Below, one piece after another: positions 19,105 to 28,392 of a stretch of 64,000 nucleotides of DNA. Made by a program: the position numbers and the translations under genes. Numbering within the stretch: position 1 is the first letter of the stretch; each line of letters begins with the position of its first letter. The stretch lies in contig NZ_BAYX01000002.1 of the NCBI RefSeq assembly GCF_000696095.1, positions 372,001-436,000 on the forward strand, in the 5' to 3' direction. This stretch comes from Rhizobium rhizogenes NBRC 13257. GTDB lineage: Bacteria > Pseudomonadota > Alphaproteobacteria > Rhizobiales > Rhizobiaceae. The notes under the pieces are model-generated. The model ran no database searches. It saw only the letters and a program-made list of their open reading frames with translations, and had not been told where the DNA came from.

Positions 19105-20091
19105 TTACCAGCGGTGATGGACGTGCGGGGCGATCAGACGCTCGTAGATTTCGCGCGTTGCCGCCATGACGTCGGCAGGCAGCGGTGCGAGATCGGCGGC
19201 GGCCGCATTGGCCTTGGCCTGCTCGGCATTGCGGGCACCGGGGATGACGACGGTGACCGCCTCGTGCATCAGGATCCAGCGTAGCGCAAAGGCGGCCATG
19301 CTAGCACCGGCTGGAACAAGCTTGCGCACTTCTTCCACCGCCTGCAGGCCGACCTCGAAGGGCACGCCGGCAAAGGTCTCGCCGACATCGAAGGCTTCGC
19401 CGTTGCGGTTGAAGTTGCGGTGATCGTCGCTGGCGAAGTGCGTGTCACGGGTGATCTTGCCGGAGAGCAGGCCGGAGGCCAGCGGCACGCGGGCGATGAC
19501 GGCGACCTGCTTCCGCTTGGCTTCCTTGAAGAACAGATGGTCAGGACGCTGGCGGAAGATGTTGTAGATGATCTGGATGCTGACGACGCCGGGATATTCG
19601 ATTGCCTTCAGTGCTTCCTCGACCTTCTCAACGCTGACGCCATATCCCTTGATCTTGCCGGCCTTCTGCAGCTCGTCGAGACCTGCGAAGACTTCGGGGC
19701 GGTAGAGCACTTCCGTCGGCGGGCAATGCAGCTGTACGAGATCCAGGCTGTCGACGCCGAGGTTCTTCAGGCTGCGGTCGATGAAGCCTTCGAGATTGGC
19801 CTTGGTGTAGCCGTCGGCCACATGCGGGTTGAGGCGTCGGCCAGCCTTGCTGGCAACCATCGGGCGCTCGCCGCCGCGATCCTTCAGCACGTCGGCGATG
19901 ATCTTTTCGGAGCGGCCGTCGCCATAGACGTCGGCAGTGTCGATGAAGGTCATGCCAGCATCGAGTGCTGCGTTCAGTGCCGCGCGGCCATCGGCCTCGC
20001 TGACATCGCCCCAGGCGCCGCCGATTTGCCAGGCGCCGAAGCCGACATCCGTGACGGTGAAGGGCGTGCGGCCGAAAGCATGGTGTCTCAT
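19105..20091 (-). CDS. Aldo/keto reductase
   Basis: A 328-residue TIM-barrel oxidoreductase with the catalytic tetrad D51, Y56, K82 and H122, seen in FIDTADVYGDG, ASKAG and LVQLHCPP. The NADPH-binding C-terminal segment VVIPGARNAEQAKAN is intact. It reduces aldehydes or ketones; the physiological substrate is unknown. It starts with MRHHAFGRTPFTVTDVGFG, close to YajO/YdjG-type enzymes. A 74-base gap separates it from the SDR gene downstream, so the two may share a transcript. Confidence 0.88.
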   Translation of the reverse strand: MRHHAFGRTPFTVTDVGFGAWQIGGAWGDVSEADGRAALNAALDAGMTFIDTADVYGDGRSEKIIADVLKDRGGERPMVASKAGRRLNPHVADGYTKANLEGFIDRSLKNLGVDSLDLVQLHCPPTEVLYRPEVFAGLDELQKAGKIKGYGVSVEKVEEALKAIEYPGVVSIQIIYNIFRQRPDHLFFKEAKRKQVAVIARVPLASGLLSGKITRDTHFASDDHRNFNRNGEAFDVGETFAGVPFEVGLQAVEEVRKLVPAGASMAAFALRWILMHEAVTVVIPGARNAEQAKANAAAADLAPLPADVMAATREIYERLIAPHVHHRW

Positions 20092-20308
20092 GAAAATCTC
20101 TCCGTTCGTACTGAAAGTCTAGCGCAGTAGCAGCCGTCTGAAGTCGCGGCAAGCGCGTGAGGATGGCGCAGGATCGCAATCGTGTGACATAGGAATATGA
20201 CAGCGTTCGGCAATCCACGAAAGCATGGGATGACCGCTGCCGGCAGGTATTCATTGCCTCCGTATTTGCCTAAAAGGGATGCCAGATATCTGACATCGAC
20301 TGGAGCCT

Positions 20309-21544
20309 ATGGCCTCTTTCAGCTTCATCCACGCCGCCGACCTGCATCTCGGCAGTCCTTTCCAGGGGCTGGCTCTGAAGGATGCCGCGATCGCCTCGAT
20401 CTTCGTGGAGGCGAGCCGCAAGGCCTTCTCGACGCTGGTGGGGCTGGCGATCGAGAAACGGGTCGATTTCTTCCTCATTGCCGGCGATGTCTATGACGGC
20501 GATTGGAAGGACAACAAGATCGGCCTGTTCTTCAACCGCGAAATGGCGCGCCTGGAACGAGCCGGAATCCCGGTCTATCTGCTGCGCGGCAATCACGATG
20601 CGGCGAGCGTCATCACCAAGACCATCACGCTGCCGGCCAATGTCCATGAATTCCCAACCAGCAAGCCGGGCTCCGTCAAGCTGGAGGCTTTGCGGGTGGC
20701 GCTGCACGGGCAGGGCTTTGCCGAACGCTCGGCCAATGACAATCTGGCGATAAACTATCCGGCACCCGTATCCGGCTGGTTCAACATCGGTGTTCTCCAC
20801 ACCTCGCTCACCGGCCGCGAGCCGCATGCGCCCTATGCGCCGTGCTCGGTCGATGACCTGCGTTCGCGCGGCTACGACTATTGGGCGCTTGGCCATGTCC
20901 ATGACTATGAAGTGGTGGCAACCGATCCGCTGGTGATCTTTCCCGGCAATCTACAGGGCCGCAGCATTCGCGAACGTGGCGCCAAGGGCGCCGTGCTCGT
21001 CACCGTCGAGGATGGCCGCATCAGCCACGAACGCCTGATCGTCGACGAGGCGCGTTTTGCGCAGGTCGATATCACAGTCGATCCCGAGGACGATCAGGCC
21101 GCGATCCTGCGCCACGTCGAGCAGGCGGTGCAATTGCTGGCCGATGAGATGGCAGGGCGGATGACAGCGTTGAGGGTGCGGCTGTCGGGCATCACACCGC
21201 TGCAGGGTGCTATCGCCGCCAATCGCCAGCAGTGGCGCGATGAAGTCGAGGCAGCCTGCCATCGCGTGCACGAGGATATCTGGCTGGAAAAGCTTGAACT
21301 GCGGCTCGAAGCGCCCTCTGCGGCTGCTGTCGAGGCCAATGGCACGCTTGATCTTGGGCAATTGCTCTCCGAGCATGCCGGTGACGCGGATATCGTGGCC
21401 GAAGCAAGCCGGCTGGTCGGAGAGATCGCGGTCCGCCTGCCGGGCGGGTTGGGCGCGGCAGAGCTGCCGCTGGACGACTCAATCGAGACCTTGATCGAAG
21501 AGGCGCGGCAATTGCTGCTGGCACGCGGGCAGGGAGCGGGCTGA
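20309..21544 (+). CDS. YhaO-like metallophosphoesterase (SbcD-type nuclease subunit)
   Basis: A 411-residue calcineurin-like phosphoesterase. The two-metal motifs are D11/H13 in HAADLHLG, D60 in IAGDVYDGD, N95/H96 in RGNHDA and a later GHVHD. It resembles Bacillus YhaO and the Mre11/SbcD nuclease, with a C-terminal accessory region after residue 270. It overlaps no neighbour, but the ATPase gene begins only 3 bases after its stop, so the pair is translationally linked. It probably acts in DNA end processing or repair; the exact role is inferred. Confidence 0.85.
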   Translation: MASFSFIHAADLHLGSPFQGLALKDAAIASIFVEASRKAFSTLVGLAIEKRVDFFLIAGDVYDGDWKDNKIGLFFNREMARLERAGIPVYLLRGNHDAASVITKTITLPANVHEFPTSKPGSVKLEALRVALHGQGFAERSANDNLAINYPAPVSGWFNIGVLHTSLTGREPHAPYAPCSVDDLRSRGYDYWALGHVHDYEVVATDPLVIFPGNLQGRSIRERGAKGAVLVTVEDGRISHERLIVDEARFAQVDITVDPEDDQAAILRHVEQAVQLLADEMAGRMTALRVRLSGITPLQGAIAANRQQWRDEVEAACHRVHEDIWLEKLELRLEAPSAAAVEANGTLDLGQLLSEHAGDADIVAEASRLVGEIAVRLPGGLGAAELPLDDSIETLIEEARQLLLARGQGAG

Positions 21545-21547
21545 CCC

Positions 21548-24500
21548 ATGCGCTTTAACCGGCTCGATATTCTTCGCTACGGCGCGCTGACCGACCGCAC
21601 GCTCGATTTTCGCACGGGCGCCAGGCTGCACGTCATTTACGGGCCAAACGAAGCGGGCAAGTCGTCGGCGTTGAGCGCGATTTCCGACCTGCTGTTTGGC
21701 TTTCCGACTGCCGCTGAGCAAAGCTTTCTGCACGAGCCGACGACCCTGCGCGTCGGCGCGTCGATCGCCACGCGCGATGGTGCAACGCTCGCCTTTCGTC
21801 GGCGTCGCGGACGAAAGAACACGCTGCTTGCACCTGATGACAAGGAAACGCCGCTTGCAGAAGATGCCCTGGCGCCATTTCTCGGCAATCTGAGCCGTGA
21901 TGTCTTCGAGCGCGCCTTCGGCCTCGATTCCCTCCGATTGCGGCAAGGGGCGACGGCGATGCTGCGCAGCGGCGGCGAGATAGGCAGTCTGCTGTTTTCC
22001 GCTGCCTCCGGTCTCACCGGCCTCTCTCGCCTGCGCCAGTCGCTGGAAGGCGAAGCCGATGGCATCTATGCGCAGCGCCGCTCCAAGGATCGAAGTTTTT
22101 ATCAGGCGCTGGACCGCCACGACGAGGCTCGCAAAGCCGAACGCGACAACGAGCTCAAATCCGGCGACTGGAAGAAGCTGCTCGCCGAAGCCGCCGAGAT
22201 CGAGGCCGAGTTGGAGCGTTTGCAGGATGAGCGTCATCAGACGCGGCAGGCCCTCGACCGGCTGCAAAAGCTGAAGACGCTGCAGCCTCTACTGGCCGAA
22301 ATCGATGCGGAGAGGGCGGCCCTTGAGGACCTCGCTGATCTCGCGGCAATACCGGACAGTTTTGCCGATCGGCTGGAGCGGGGCCTGAACGACAAGCGCA
22401 CCGCCGAAGAGGAACTACACCGCGCCCAGCAACTGGCCACGCGCACCGGCGAAGAACTGTCGATGATCCGCATCGACGAAACCGTGCTGCAATTAGCCGA
22501 CGATATCACCCAGCTCTTTGCCGATACCGGCAATTATCGCAGCCAGCGCCAGGATCTGCCGCGCGTCGATCAGGAACTGGCCGGCTATGAGGCGACGCTT
22601 GCGCAACTCGGCCGCCGCCTTGGCTTTGCCGATGTATCACAGTTGGAAAAGCAGCAGCCCAGCGACGCCGATCGCGTCCGCCTCTCCGAACTGGTCGAGG
22701 AAGGCAGGCGGCTGTTGCAGCAGGGCCAGGGAAATGCCGAGCAATTGGACAGCGAGCGCCGGCAGCTGGCATCGTTGGAGAAGGACGGCTCCGCGGGCCG
22801 CCTGATCGATCCGAGGCCGTACACAGATCAGCTGGAAGCATTGGCAAGTGATCTCGCTAGCCTTGCCCGTCTTGATGGGCTTGAGACGCAGATCAGCCGT
22901 ATCGTGACGGATCTTCGCGAGGCCGCGGGCCGCCTGCGCCCGGCGGTCGCCGATATCGACGCGCTCTTTGCTACATCGTTGCCGGATGGCGCCGAGATCG
23001 CCGCGCATCGGGAGACCATAGATGCGGCCCGCGCCGGCGTACGCGAAGCATCCGACAAGCTGCGCGGCTATGATGAGCAATTGGCAGAGATCGAACAGGC
23101 GCTGGCAGATGCGGAGCGGACCGGCCCGATCGTCACCCGTGAACAGATCGCCGGCGCGCGTGAAGCGCGTGATGTCCAATGGCGATCGATCCGCGATGGG
23201 CTGACGGATGCCGGCCAATCTCCGGACGGCAAAGCGATCGCCGCTTTTGCGGCAACCCTGGCTGAAGCGGATCGACTGGCCGATGCGGCATTGAGCGATG
23301 CGGATCGCGTCTCGCGCCATGCCGATAACCGCCTGCGTCAGGCACGATTGCTGCAGGAGTGCGAGGAGGCCGCAAAACGATTGCAGCAGCGCGAGGAAGC
23401 CTCGGCAAAGGCGCTGGCCGCTTTCGCGGCACTCTTCGATGCATCGGGTGTTTCCGCTCTCGATCCGGCAGCCATGCTGGAATGGCGGCGTGGGGTCGAG
23501 GCTTTGTTCCGCGAGCGCCGGGCTCTCCGTGATCTGCAGGATGAGCGGAGTGAGGCTGGCTTGGCGGAGACGCGTATCTCGCCGGCGCTGAAGGATATTG
23601 CTGATGCCACCGGCTACAAGAGCGGCCGCCTGCCGCCGGGCGCAATGGCGGAAGGTTTGAGAAAACATCTCCGTTTGCTGTCGGAGCATTGGAGCGAGAG
23701 CCGGACGCGCGAAGGCGAGATCGGCGCGGCGCGGGACCGGCTGACGCGGCTTGGCGAGCAGCAACAGGTTATCGAGCGGCGTCAAGCCGTTTGGCGCGAT
23801 GCCTTCGGCAAGGCAGTCCTGTCGCTCGGTCTTTCCGCCGATGCGACGCTGGAAATGGCTGCCGCAGCCTTGAAGGCATGGACGGAGTTGCCGGATGTTC
23901 TGGCTGAGCATGACAATCGCCAGCGCCGCGTCAGCGGCATGCGCCGTGACATGGCCGATTTCGAGCGGCGGCTCGCTACCCTTGCCGCAACCGCTGGATA
24001 CGAGGTGGATCATCTGCCGCCGGATGCCGCCGCCGAGGCATTGCACGCCCGTGTCAGCGCGGTGCGTGGCGAGCAGAAGAAGCATGACCGGCTCGAGGAG
24101 GAGCGCCAACGCGCGGAGGCGCAGGCCGCCCATTGTGGCGAGGCGCTTGCGACGGTCACGGCCGCCCTTGCCGATCTAACAGCGGATTTGCCCGAGGACA
24201 CCGATCTGCCGGCTCTGCTCTCGCGCCTGCGCGATCGCGCCCGCTTGCATGCGCGGCTCGCCGAAAGCCGCGACCGCTTGCGTCAGCAGTCGGAAGGCGA
24301 TGGCGAAGAGGTGATTCGTGCCGAACTCGTCGGCTTCGAACGCGTCGCCGCCGGACTGGAGATCGAGCGGCTATCTGCAGAGGACCAGAGGCAGTTCAGC
24401 GCTAACGGTGCGCTCGCGGCCCGCCTGGCGGAAAACCAGCGGCAACGGAGCGCGCTTGAAACCGGCGTCAGCGCCGAATACGCCGTCTTCGAAAAGCTTT

Positions 24501-25009
24501 CCGCCGAGCAGGAAGCCAAGGACCTGGCGCGGCAATGGGTGGTGCTGAAGCTTGCCGCACAGATGCTGGCAAGCTCGATGGAGGCCTATCGCGAACAGCA
24601 GGCCGATCCGGTGATCACGCGGGCAGGGGAACTCTTCTCGCTGCTGACCGGCCATGGCTTCACGCGGCTGGTCGAGGAACACGACGACGCGGATACGCTG
24701 CAGTTGCTGGCCGAACGCTCCGGCGGCGAGCGCGTGCCGCTAGCAGGCTTGAGCGAGGGAACCGGCGATCAACTCTACCTCGCCTTGCGGCTTGCCTTCC
24801 TCGAAGACTATTCCGCCCGCAACGAACCGGCCCCTCTGATCGTCGACGATATCTTCCAGACCTTCGACGACGAGCGCGCCAGCGCCGGATTGAAGGCGCT
24901 CGCCGGCACGGCGGAGCGTTTCCAGACCATTCTCTTCACCCATGAGATGAGCGTGGTCGAGATCGCCAAGCGGGAGATCGGTGGGGGTTTGGACCTGATC
25001 CGGCTTTGA
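21548..25009 (+). CDS. YhaN-like AAA ATPase with long coiled coils (SbcC/Rad50-type)
   Basis: A 1153-residue SMC-like protein. Walker A GPNEAGKSS lies at residues 32-40, followed by about 900 residues rich in Glu, Arg, Ala and Leu, predicted as coiled coil. The C-terminal ATPase half has signature LSEGTGDQLYLALRLAF and Walker B LIVDDIFQTFDD, and a THEM histidine switch follows. It should partner the nuclease encoded just upstream, in the manner of Rad50 with Mre11. It is about the same size as Bacillus YhaN and lacks an obvious zinc-hook CxxC in the coiled-coil middle. Confidence 0.87.
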   Translation: MRFNRLDILRYGALTDRTLDFRTGARLHVIYGPNEAGKSSALSAISDLLFGFPTAAEQSFLHEPTTLRVGASIATRDGATLAFRRRRGRKNTLLAPDDKETPLAEDALAPFLGNLSRDVFERAFGLDSLRLRQGATAMLRSGGEIGSLLFSAASGLTGLSRLRQSLEGEADGIYAQRRSKDRSFYQALDRHDEARKAERDNELKSGDWKKLLAEAAEIEAELERLQDERHQTRQALDRLQKLKTLQPLLAEIDAERAALEDLADLAAIPDSFADRLERGLNDKRTAEEELHRAQQLATRTGEELSMIRIDETVLQLADDITQLFADTGNYRSQRQDLPRVDQELAGYEATLAQLGRRLGFADVSQLEKQQPSDADRVRLSELVEEGRRLLQQGQGNAEQLDSERRQLASLEKDGSAGRLIDPRPYTDQLEALASDLASLARLDGLETQISRIVTDLREAAGRLRPAVADIDALFATSLPDGAEIAAHRETIDAARAGVREASDKLRGYDEQLAEIEQALADAERTGPIVTREQIAGAREARDVQWRSIRDGLTDAGQSPDGKAIAAFAATLAEADRLADAALSDADRVSRHADNRLRQARLLQECEEAAKRLQQREEASAKALAAFAALFDASGVSALDPAAMLEWRRGVEALFRERRALRDLQDERSEAGLAETRISPALKDIADATGYKSGRLPPGAMAEGLRKHLRLLSEHWSESRTREGEIGAARDRLTRLGEQQQVIERRQAVWRDAFGKAVLSLGLSADATLEMAAAALKAWTELPDVLAEHDNRQRRVSGMRRDMADFERRLATLAATAGYEVDHLPPDAAAEALHARVSAVRGEQKKHDRLEEERQRAEAQAAHCGEALATVTAALADLTADLPEDTDLPALLSRLRDRARLHARLAESRDRLRQQSEGDGEEVIRAELVGFERVAAGLEIERLSAEDQRQFSANGALAARLAENQRQRSALETGVSAEYAVFEKLSAEQEAKDLARQWVVLKLAAQMLASSMEAYREQQADPVITRAGELFSLLTGHGFTRLVEEHDDADTLQLLAERSGGERVPLAGLSEGTGDQLYLALRLAFLEDYSARNEPAPLIVDDIFQTFDDERASAGLKALAGTAERFQTILFTHEMSVVEIAKREIGGGLDLIRL

Positions 25010-25029
25010 GCGCCCGGCAGAATGTCGGC

Positions 25030-25176
25030 CTTGGATGATTTCACCGAATGGCATAGGCTGGCAGTAGGAGCGAGACGCGGCGAGCGCCGGTCAAAGCAGG
25101 AGAAAAGCCGTGGAAATTAAGCCTAATGGATCACGCCCAACGCTGAAGGCACCGGCGGAGTATTTTACCGGCGAGG
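25030..25176 (+). repeat. Copy A of a diverged duplicated cupin leader
   Basis: This stretch covers about 80 bases upstream of the cupin gene plus its first 22 codons. It is clearly similar to 27109-27251: 23 of the first 27 positions are identical by eye, and both encode xEIKxNG followed by APxxYFTGE. The similarity extends into the noncoding leader, so it reflects duplication rather than a shared protein motif alone. This copy leads into the intact cupin gene. Confidence 0.7.
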
Positions 25177-25505
25177 TGCGCCAGGAGCCGTTGATGCAAG
25201 CGCCGGCGCCAGCCCGCGTCCAGGTCGTCAGCGTCAGCTTCGAGCCGGGCGCCCGCACCGCCTGGCATACTCATCCTTTCGGACAGACCCTGGTGATAAC
25301 CGCGGGCAAGGGGGTCGCGCAGAGCTGGGGCGGCGACATCCGGGAGATCAATGCCGGTGATGTCCTCTGGTTCGAGCCCGGCGAAAAACATTGGCACGGT
25401 GCGGGACCAGAGACCGCACTCACCCATATCGCTATTCAAGAGACGCAGGATGGCAAGGCTGCGGATTGGATGGAATATGTGAGCGAGGAACAGTATCGCG
25501 CCTAA
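25110..25505 (+). CDS. Metal-binding cupin of the hydroxynitrile-lyase-like family
   Basis: A 131-residue single-barrel cupin with GTG start and an AGGAGA ribosome binding site. The metal ligands read H53, H55, Q59 and H94 (AWHTHPFGQ and GEKHWHG). These are the same positions as in the manganese hydroxynitrile lyase of Granulicella. Family members are widespread in rhizobia and most have no proven substrate, so lyase activity is only a possibility. The gene sits directly after the YhaN-like ATPase gene and before a truncated glycosyltransferase. Its 5' region recurs in diverged form 2 kb downstream. Confidence 0.82.
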   Translation: MEIKPNGSRPTLKAPAEYFTGEVRQEPLMQAPAPARVQVVSVSFEPGARTAWHTHPFGQTLVITAGKGVAQSWGGDIREINAGDVLWFEPGEKHWHGAGPETALTHIAIQETQDGKAADWMEYVSEEQYRA

Positions 25506-25542
25506 CGACGCGATAAGACATCGATCCGGCCGGATCGTGAAC

Positions 25543-27123
25543 TCATTGTGGCGTGTGCAATTTCGTCGGGATCAGGATCTTGGGGGCCGATTTGTCCCGG
25601 CTATAGGCAGGATTGAGGGCGCGATCCACGAAGGTCCGCGTCTCGTCTAGCCTGCGCAAATTATCCTTCTCCCGCTCGAAGCGCTTTTTCCGCTCTCCCG
25701 AGTTGTCGGACCCGCGCGACACCAATTCATGGCGGTAGAGGCAGGCGAACGGCGTCCATATGATGCGGAACCCGGCCTTGTGGGCACGCACGCAATAGTC
25801 GACGTCATTATAGGCGACCGCGAAATTCTCTTCGTCAAATGCGCCGATGGCGCGGGCGCAGTCGCCGGAAATCAGCATCACCGCGCCTGTGACGCAGGTC
25901 ATCGAATTGCGGACATGCAGCCTGTTCATCGGGCCGCCAAATTCCCTAGGCTTGTTCATATACCAATGACCGGCCAGCCCGCCGAAGCCGACGATGACAC
26001 CGGCATGCTGGAGCTTGTTATTGCCATAGAGCAGCTTGGCGCCGACAATGCCGGTTCCCTCATAGGCGAGGCAGGTCACCTTCTCTTTCAGCCAGCCCGG
26101 CTCGATGATTTCGACGTCATTGTTGAGGATCAGATAGTGTTCGCCTGTAGCGGCACTGAGGCCTCGATTGACCGAACGAGAGAAGTTGAACGGTTCCGGT
26201 ATGATCGACGCGGAGAACTGCGGGTAGGTCCGACGATAATGGTCGTAGAGATCGAGGACAGCCTGATCCGAGGAGCCGTTGTCGACGACCAGCACCTCGA
26301 AATTGGGGTAATCCGTGCGTTCGAAGATATCCTTCAGCACCCTCGAGATCAGGTCGAGGCTGTCCTTGCTGGGGATGATGATCGAAACCTTGGGCCAGGC
26401 AGCCTCCGGCCGCTCGAACATGACGCGATGGAGGGTGTCCGTCAGCGCCTCTTCCGTGCGAATGGGCTGCTGCCGGTGCGCGAATCGTTCGGAAAGCGTC
26501 TTGCGGGCATTGGTGGTCGCCGCATCCATGAACTTGCGCGAATAGGTGCGGCCATTGCGCCGCCACCAATAGGCCGGGTAGGGCAAGTGCAGGATTGTAT
26601 CGTCGGGCAATCCATCCAGATAGCGCAACAGCAAGTCATAATCCTGAGAGCCGTCATATCCGGTGCGCAGATAGCCGATCTCCTGGAGCCGGCCGCGGCG
26701 ATAGATGGAGAAATGATTGATGTAGTTGACGCCCGTCAGGAGAACGGGATCGTAGGCCGGTTTCAGCATCAGTCCTGTTGCCTTCAGCATATCGTCGACC
26801 ACCAATTCGTCGGTATAGAGAAAATTCGCGCGTGGATTTTGTTTGAAGACATGCCGCACGACCTTGAACGTATGCGGCGCGATCATGTCGTCATGGTCCA
26901 GAAAGGCAACCCATAGGCCACGGGTCTGAGACAGCCCGGCATTGGAGGCAGCCGCTATGCCGCCATTCCTGCCGTTCAGAACGAACCGGATATTGCCCTT
27001 CAACTTCTGCGTCTCATACCATCGCCTCGTTTCTTCCGAAGTCGATCCGTCGTCGCTGAGAATCAGTTCTTTGCCCTGCTCGTTTTGCGGTGCTGGCATG
27101 CTACAAGACTTGGATGACGTCAT
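25543..27123 (-). pseudogene. Glycosyltransferase family 2, 5'-truncated remnant
   Basis: The frame encodes 526 residues. From residue about 19 it matches a two-domain GT2 enzyme: ELILSDDGSTSEETRRWY, then a DHDD motif, then a second GT2 domain starting VSIIIPSKDSLDLI with NNDVEI and a C-terminal NDVDYC. The first domain begins in the middle of its nucleotide-binding fold: the usual N-terminal beta strand and roughly 30 or more residues before ELILSDD are absent and replaced by unrelated sequence. The apparent ATG lies inside the duplicated cupin leader. I infer a deletion or rearrangement breakpoint near 27070-27109. The remaining frame has no internal stops, so decay is recent or a fragment is still made. 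Confidence 0.7.
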
Positions 27124-27251
27124 CGAATGGCATAAGTTGGGGAGGGACGAAGCGTGGCGAGCGCCGTCGAAGCTGGAGCGTGGCCTTGGAGATTAAGCTT
27201 AATGGATTAAGTCCGCTGCCGACGGCACCGGTTAAATATTTCACTGGTGAA
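27109..27251 (+). repeat. Copy B of the diverged cupin leader, feeding into the acyltransferase frame
   Basis: This is the counterpart of 25030-25176. The initiation codon homologous to the cupin GTG is TTG at 27186, and the coded start LEIKLNG matches the cupin MEIKPNG. Similarity ends after YFTGE, where polyketide-synthase sequence takes over. The divergence (roughly a quarter to a third of positions) shows that this is not a very recent event. Confidence 0.68.
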
Positions 27252-28247
27252 TTGCCGGCCCAACCGATCAAAATTGCCTTCGTCTTCTCTGGTAACGGTT
27301 CGCAATGGGCGGGAATGGGCGTCGAGGCTTATCAAGAGAACCGCCATTTCCGGCAATGTTTCCAGTCGTTCAGTGCTCTCTTTGAATACTATCTTGGCGA
27401 GAGGCTGACGGATATCCTGGTGTCCGCTGACCTGTCTTCGCGGCTTGCCGATACGAAGGTTGCGCAGCCCCTGCTGTTTGCCGTTCAAGTTTCCCTCTCG
27501 GACTGCCTCTCGGCGCTTGGTGTAAAGCCTGATGTTGTCCTCGGCCATTCGGTTGGTGAAATAGCAGCCGCCTATGTGGCCAAAGCACTGACGGCTGCCG
27601 AGGCGGTCGCCATCATCGCTAAACGCTCGCTGCATCAGGATCTTCTTGCCGGTGAAGGCAAGATGGCAGCCGTTGTTCTCGATGAGGATGGCGCACTCGC
27701 CTTTGCCAAGGCACACGACCTAGACGATATTTGCATCGCGGCGATCAATGCACCGAATTCGGTTACGATTTCCGGTCCTGTCCACCAGATCGAGGCATTC
27801 AAGAATACTGCCCGCCAGGCGCACATTGTCGTGCACATACTCGACATCAACTATCCCTTTCATCATCCGATCATCGACCGGGCAAAGGATGCCTTCCTCG
27901 CGGATCTGCTAGATGTCGCGCCGGACGCTGGCACGGCCTCTTTCATTTCGACGGTGACAGGTGAGCTCTATGATGGGCGTCTGCTGGACACCAAATATTG
28001 GTGGCGCAATGTTCGCGATCCTGTGCTTTTCAAGGTTGCCTGTCAGGCGGCGATGGCGATGGGGTGCAACTTGTTTATCGAGATCGCGCCGCGCCCGATT
28101 CTCTCGAACTATGTTACGGAAATCGCCAAGGAGGCATCCATCCAGGCGGTCGCGGTCCCTACGTTGCTGCGTGAGGTGCCGCTCCCCGGTCGTGATCCGG
28201 TCTCGCAGTCCTTCGCGCGAGCTGTTGCTCATGGCGCACCAGCTTAA
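27186..28247 (+). CDS. Chimeric gene: cupin leader fused to a polyketide-synthase acyltransferase domain
   Basis: The open frame extends from 27090; I place the start at TTG 27186, homologous to the cupin start (353 residues). Residues 1-22 resemble the cupin N-terminus. From about residue 23 the protein is a complete PKS acyltransferase domain: FVFSGNGSQWAGMG at 32-45, nucleophile S122 in GHSVGE, AINAPNSVTISG, catalytic H226 in YPFHHP, and IEIAPRPIL near residue 300. Such domains load an acyl-CoA onto an acyl carrier protein. No ketosynthase, carrier or other PKS domain is present, so it is probably a fragment of a lost megasynthase. The active site is intact, so a free-standing acyltransferase cannot be ruled out. 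Confidence 0.72.
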   Translation: MEIKLNGLSPLPTAPVKYFTGELPAQPIKIAFVFSGNGSQWAGMGVEAYQENRHFRQCFQSFSALFEYYLGERLTDILVSADLSSRLADTKVAQPLLFAVQVSLSDCLSALGVKPDVVLGHSVGEIAAAYVAKALTAAEAVAIIAKRSLHQDLLAGEGKMAAVVLDEDGALAFAKAHDLDDICIAAINAPNSVTISGPVHQIEAFKNTARQAHIVVHILDINYPFHHPIIDRAKDAFLADLLDVAPDAGTASFISTVTGELYDGRLLDTKYWWRNVRDPVLFKVACQAAMAMGCNLFIEIAPRPILSNYVTEIAKEASIQAVAVPTLLREVPLPGRDPVSQSFARAVAHGAPA

Positions 28248-28297
28248 AGGAGCTGGTTCAAGGACGCGGCACAAAAGATTTGGTCTTCATCGCCTCC

Positions 28298-28390
28298 ATG
28301 GCGAATCACTGGCCATGGGAGTTGGCCATCGCAGCTCTCGTGCTTGTTTCGGCAGTGCTTTTGACGATCGTCATCACGGGCAACTACTGA
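28298..28390 (+). CDS. Possible 30-residue membrane microprotein
   Basis: ATG at 28298 opens 30 codons ending TGA at 28388-28390. After a short polar start (ANHWPWE) the peptide is one hydrophobic helix of about 20 residues ending ITGNY. A stable UUCG hairpin begins 2 bases after the stop. There is no clear ribosome binding site, and the frame is open upstream as well, so translation is unproven. It follows the acyltransferase gene by 50 bases. Confidence 0.4.
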   Translation: MANHWPWELAIAALVLVSAVLLTIVITGNY

Positions 28391-28392
28391 GC

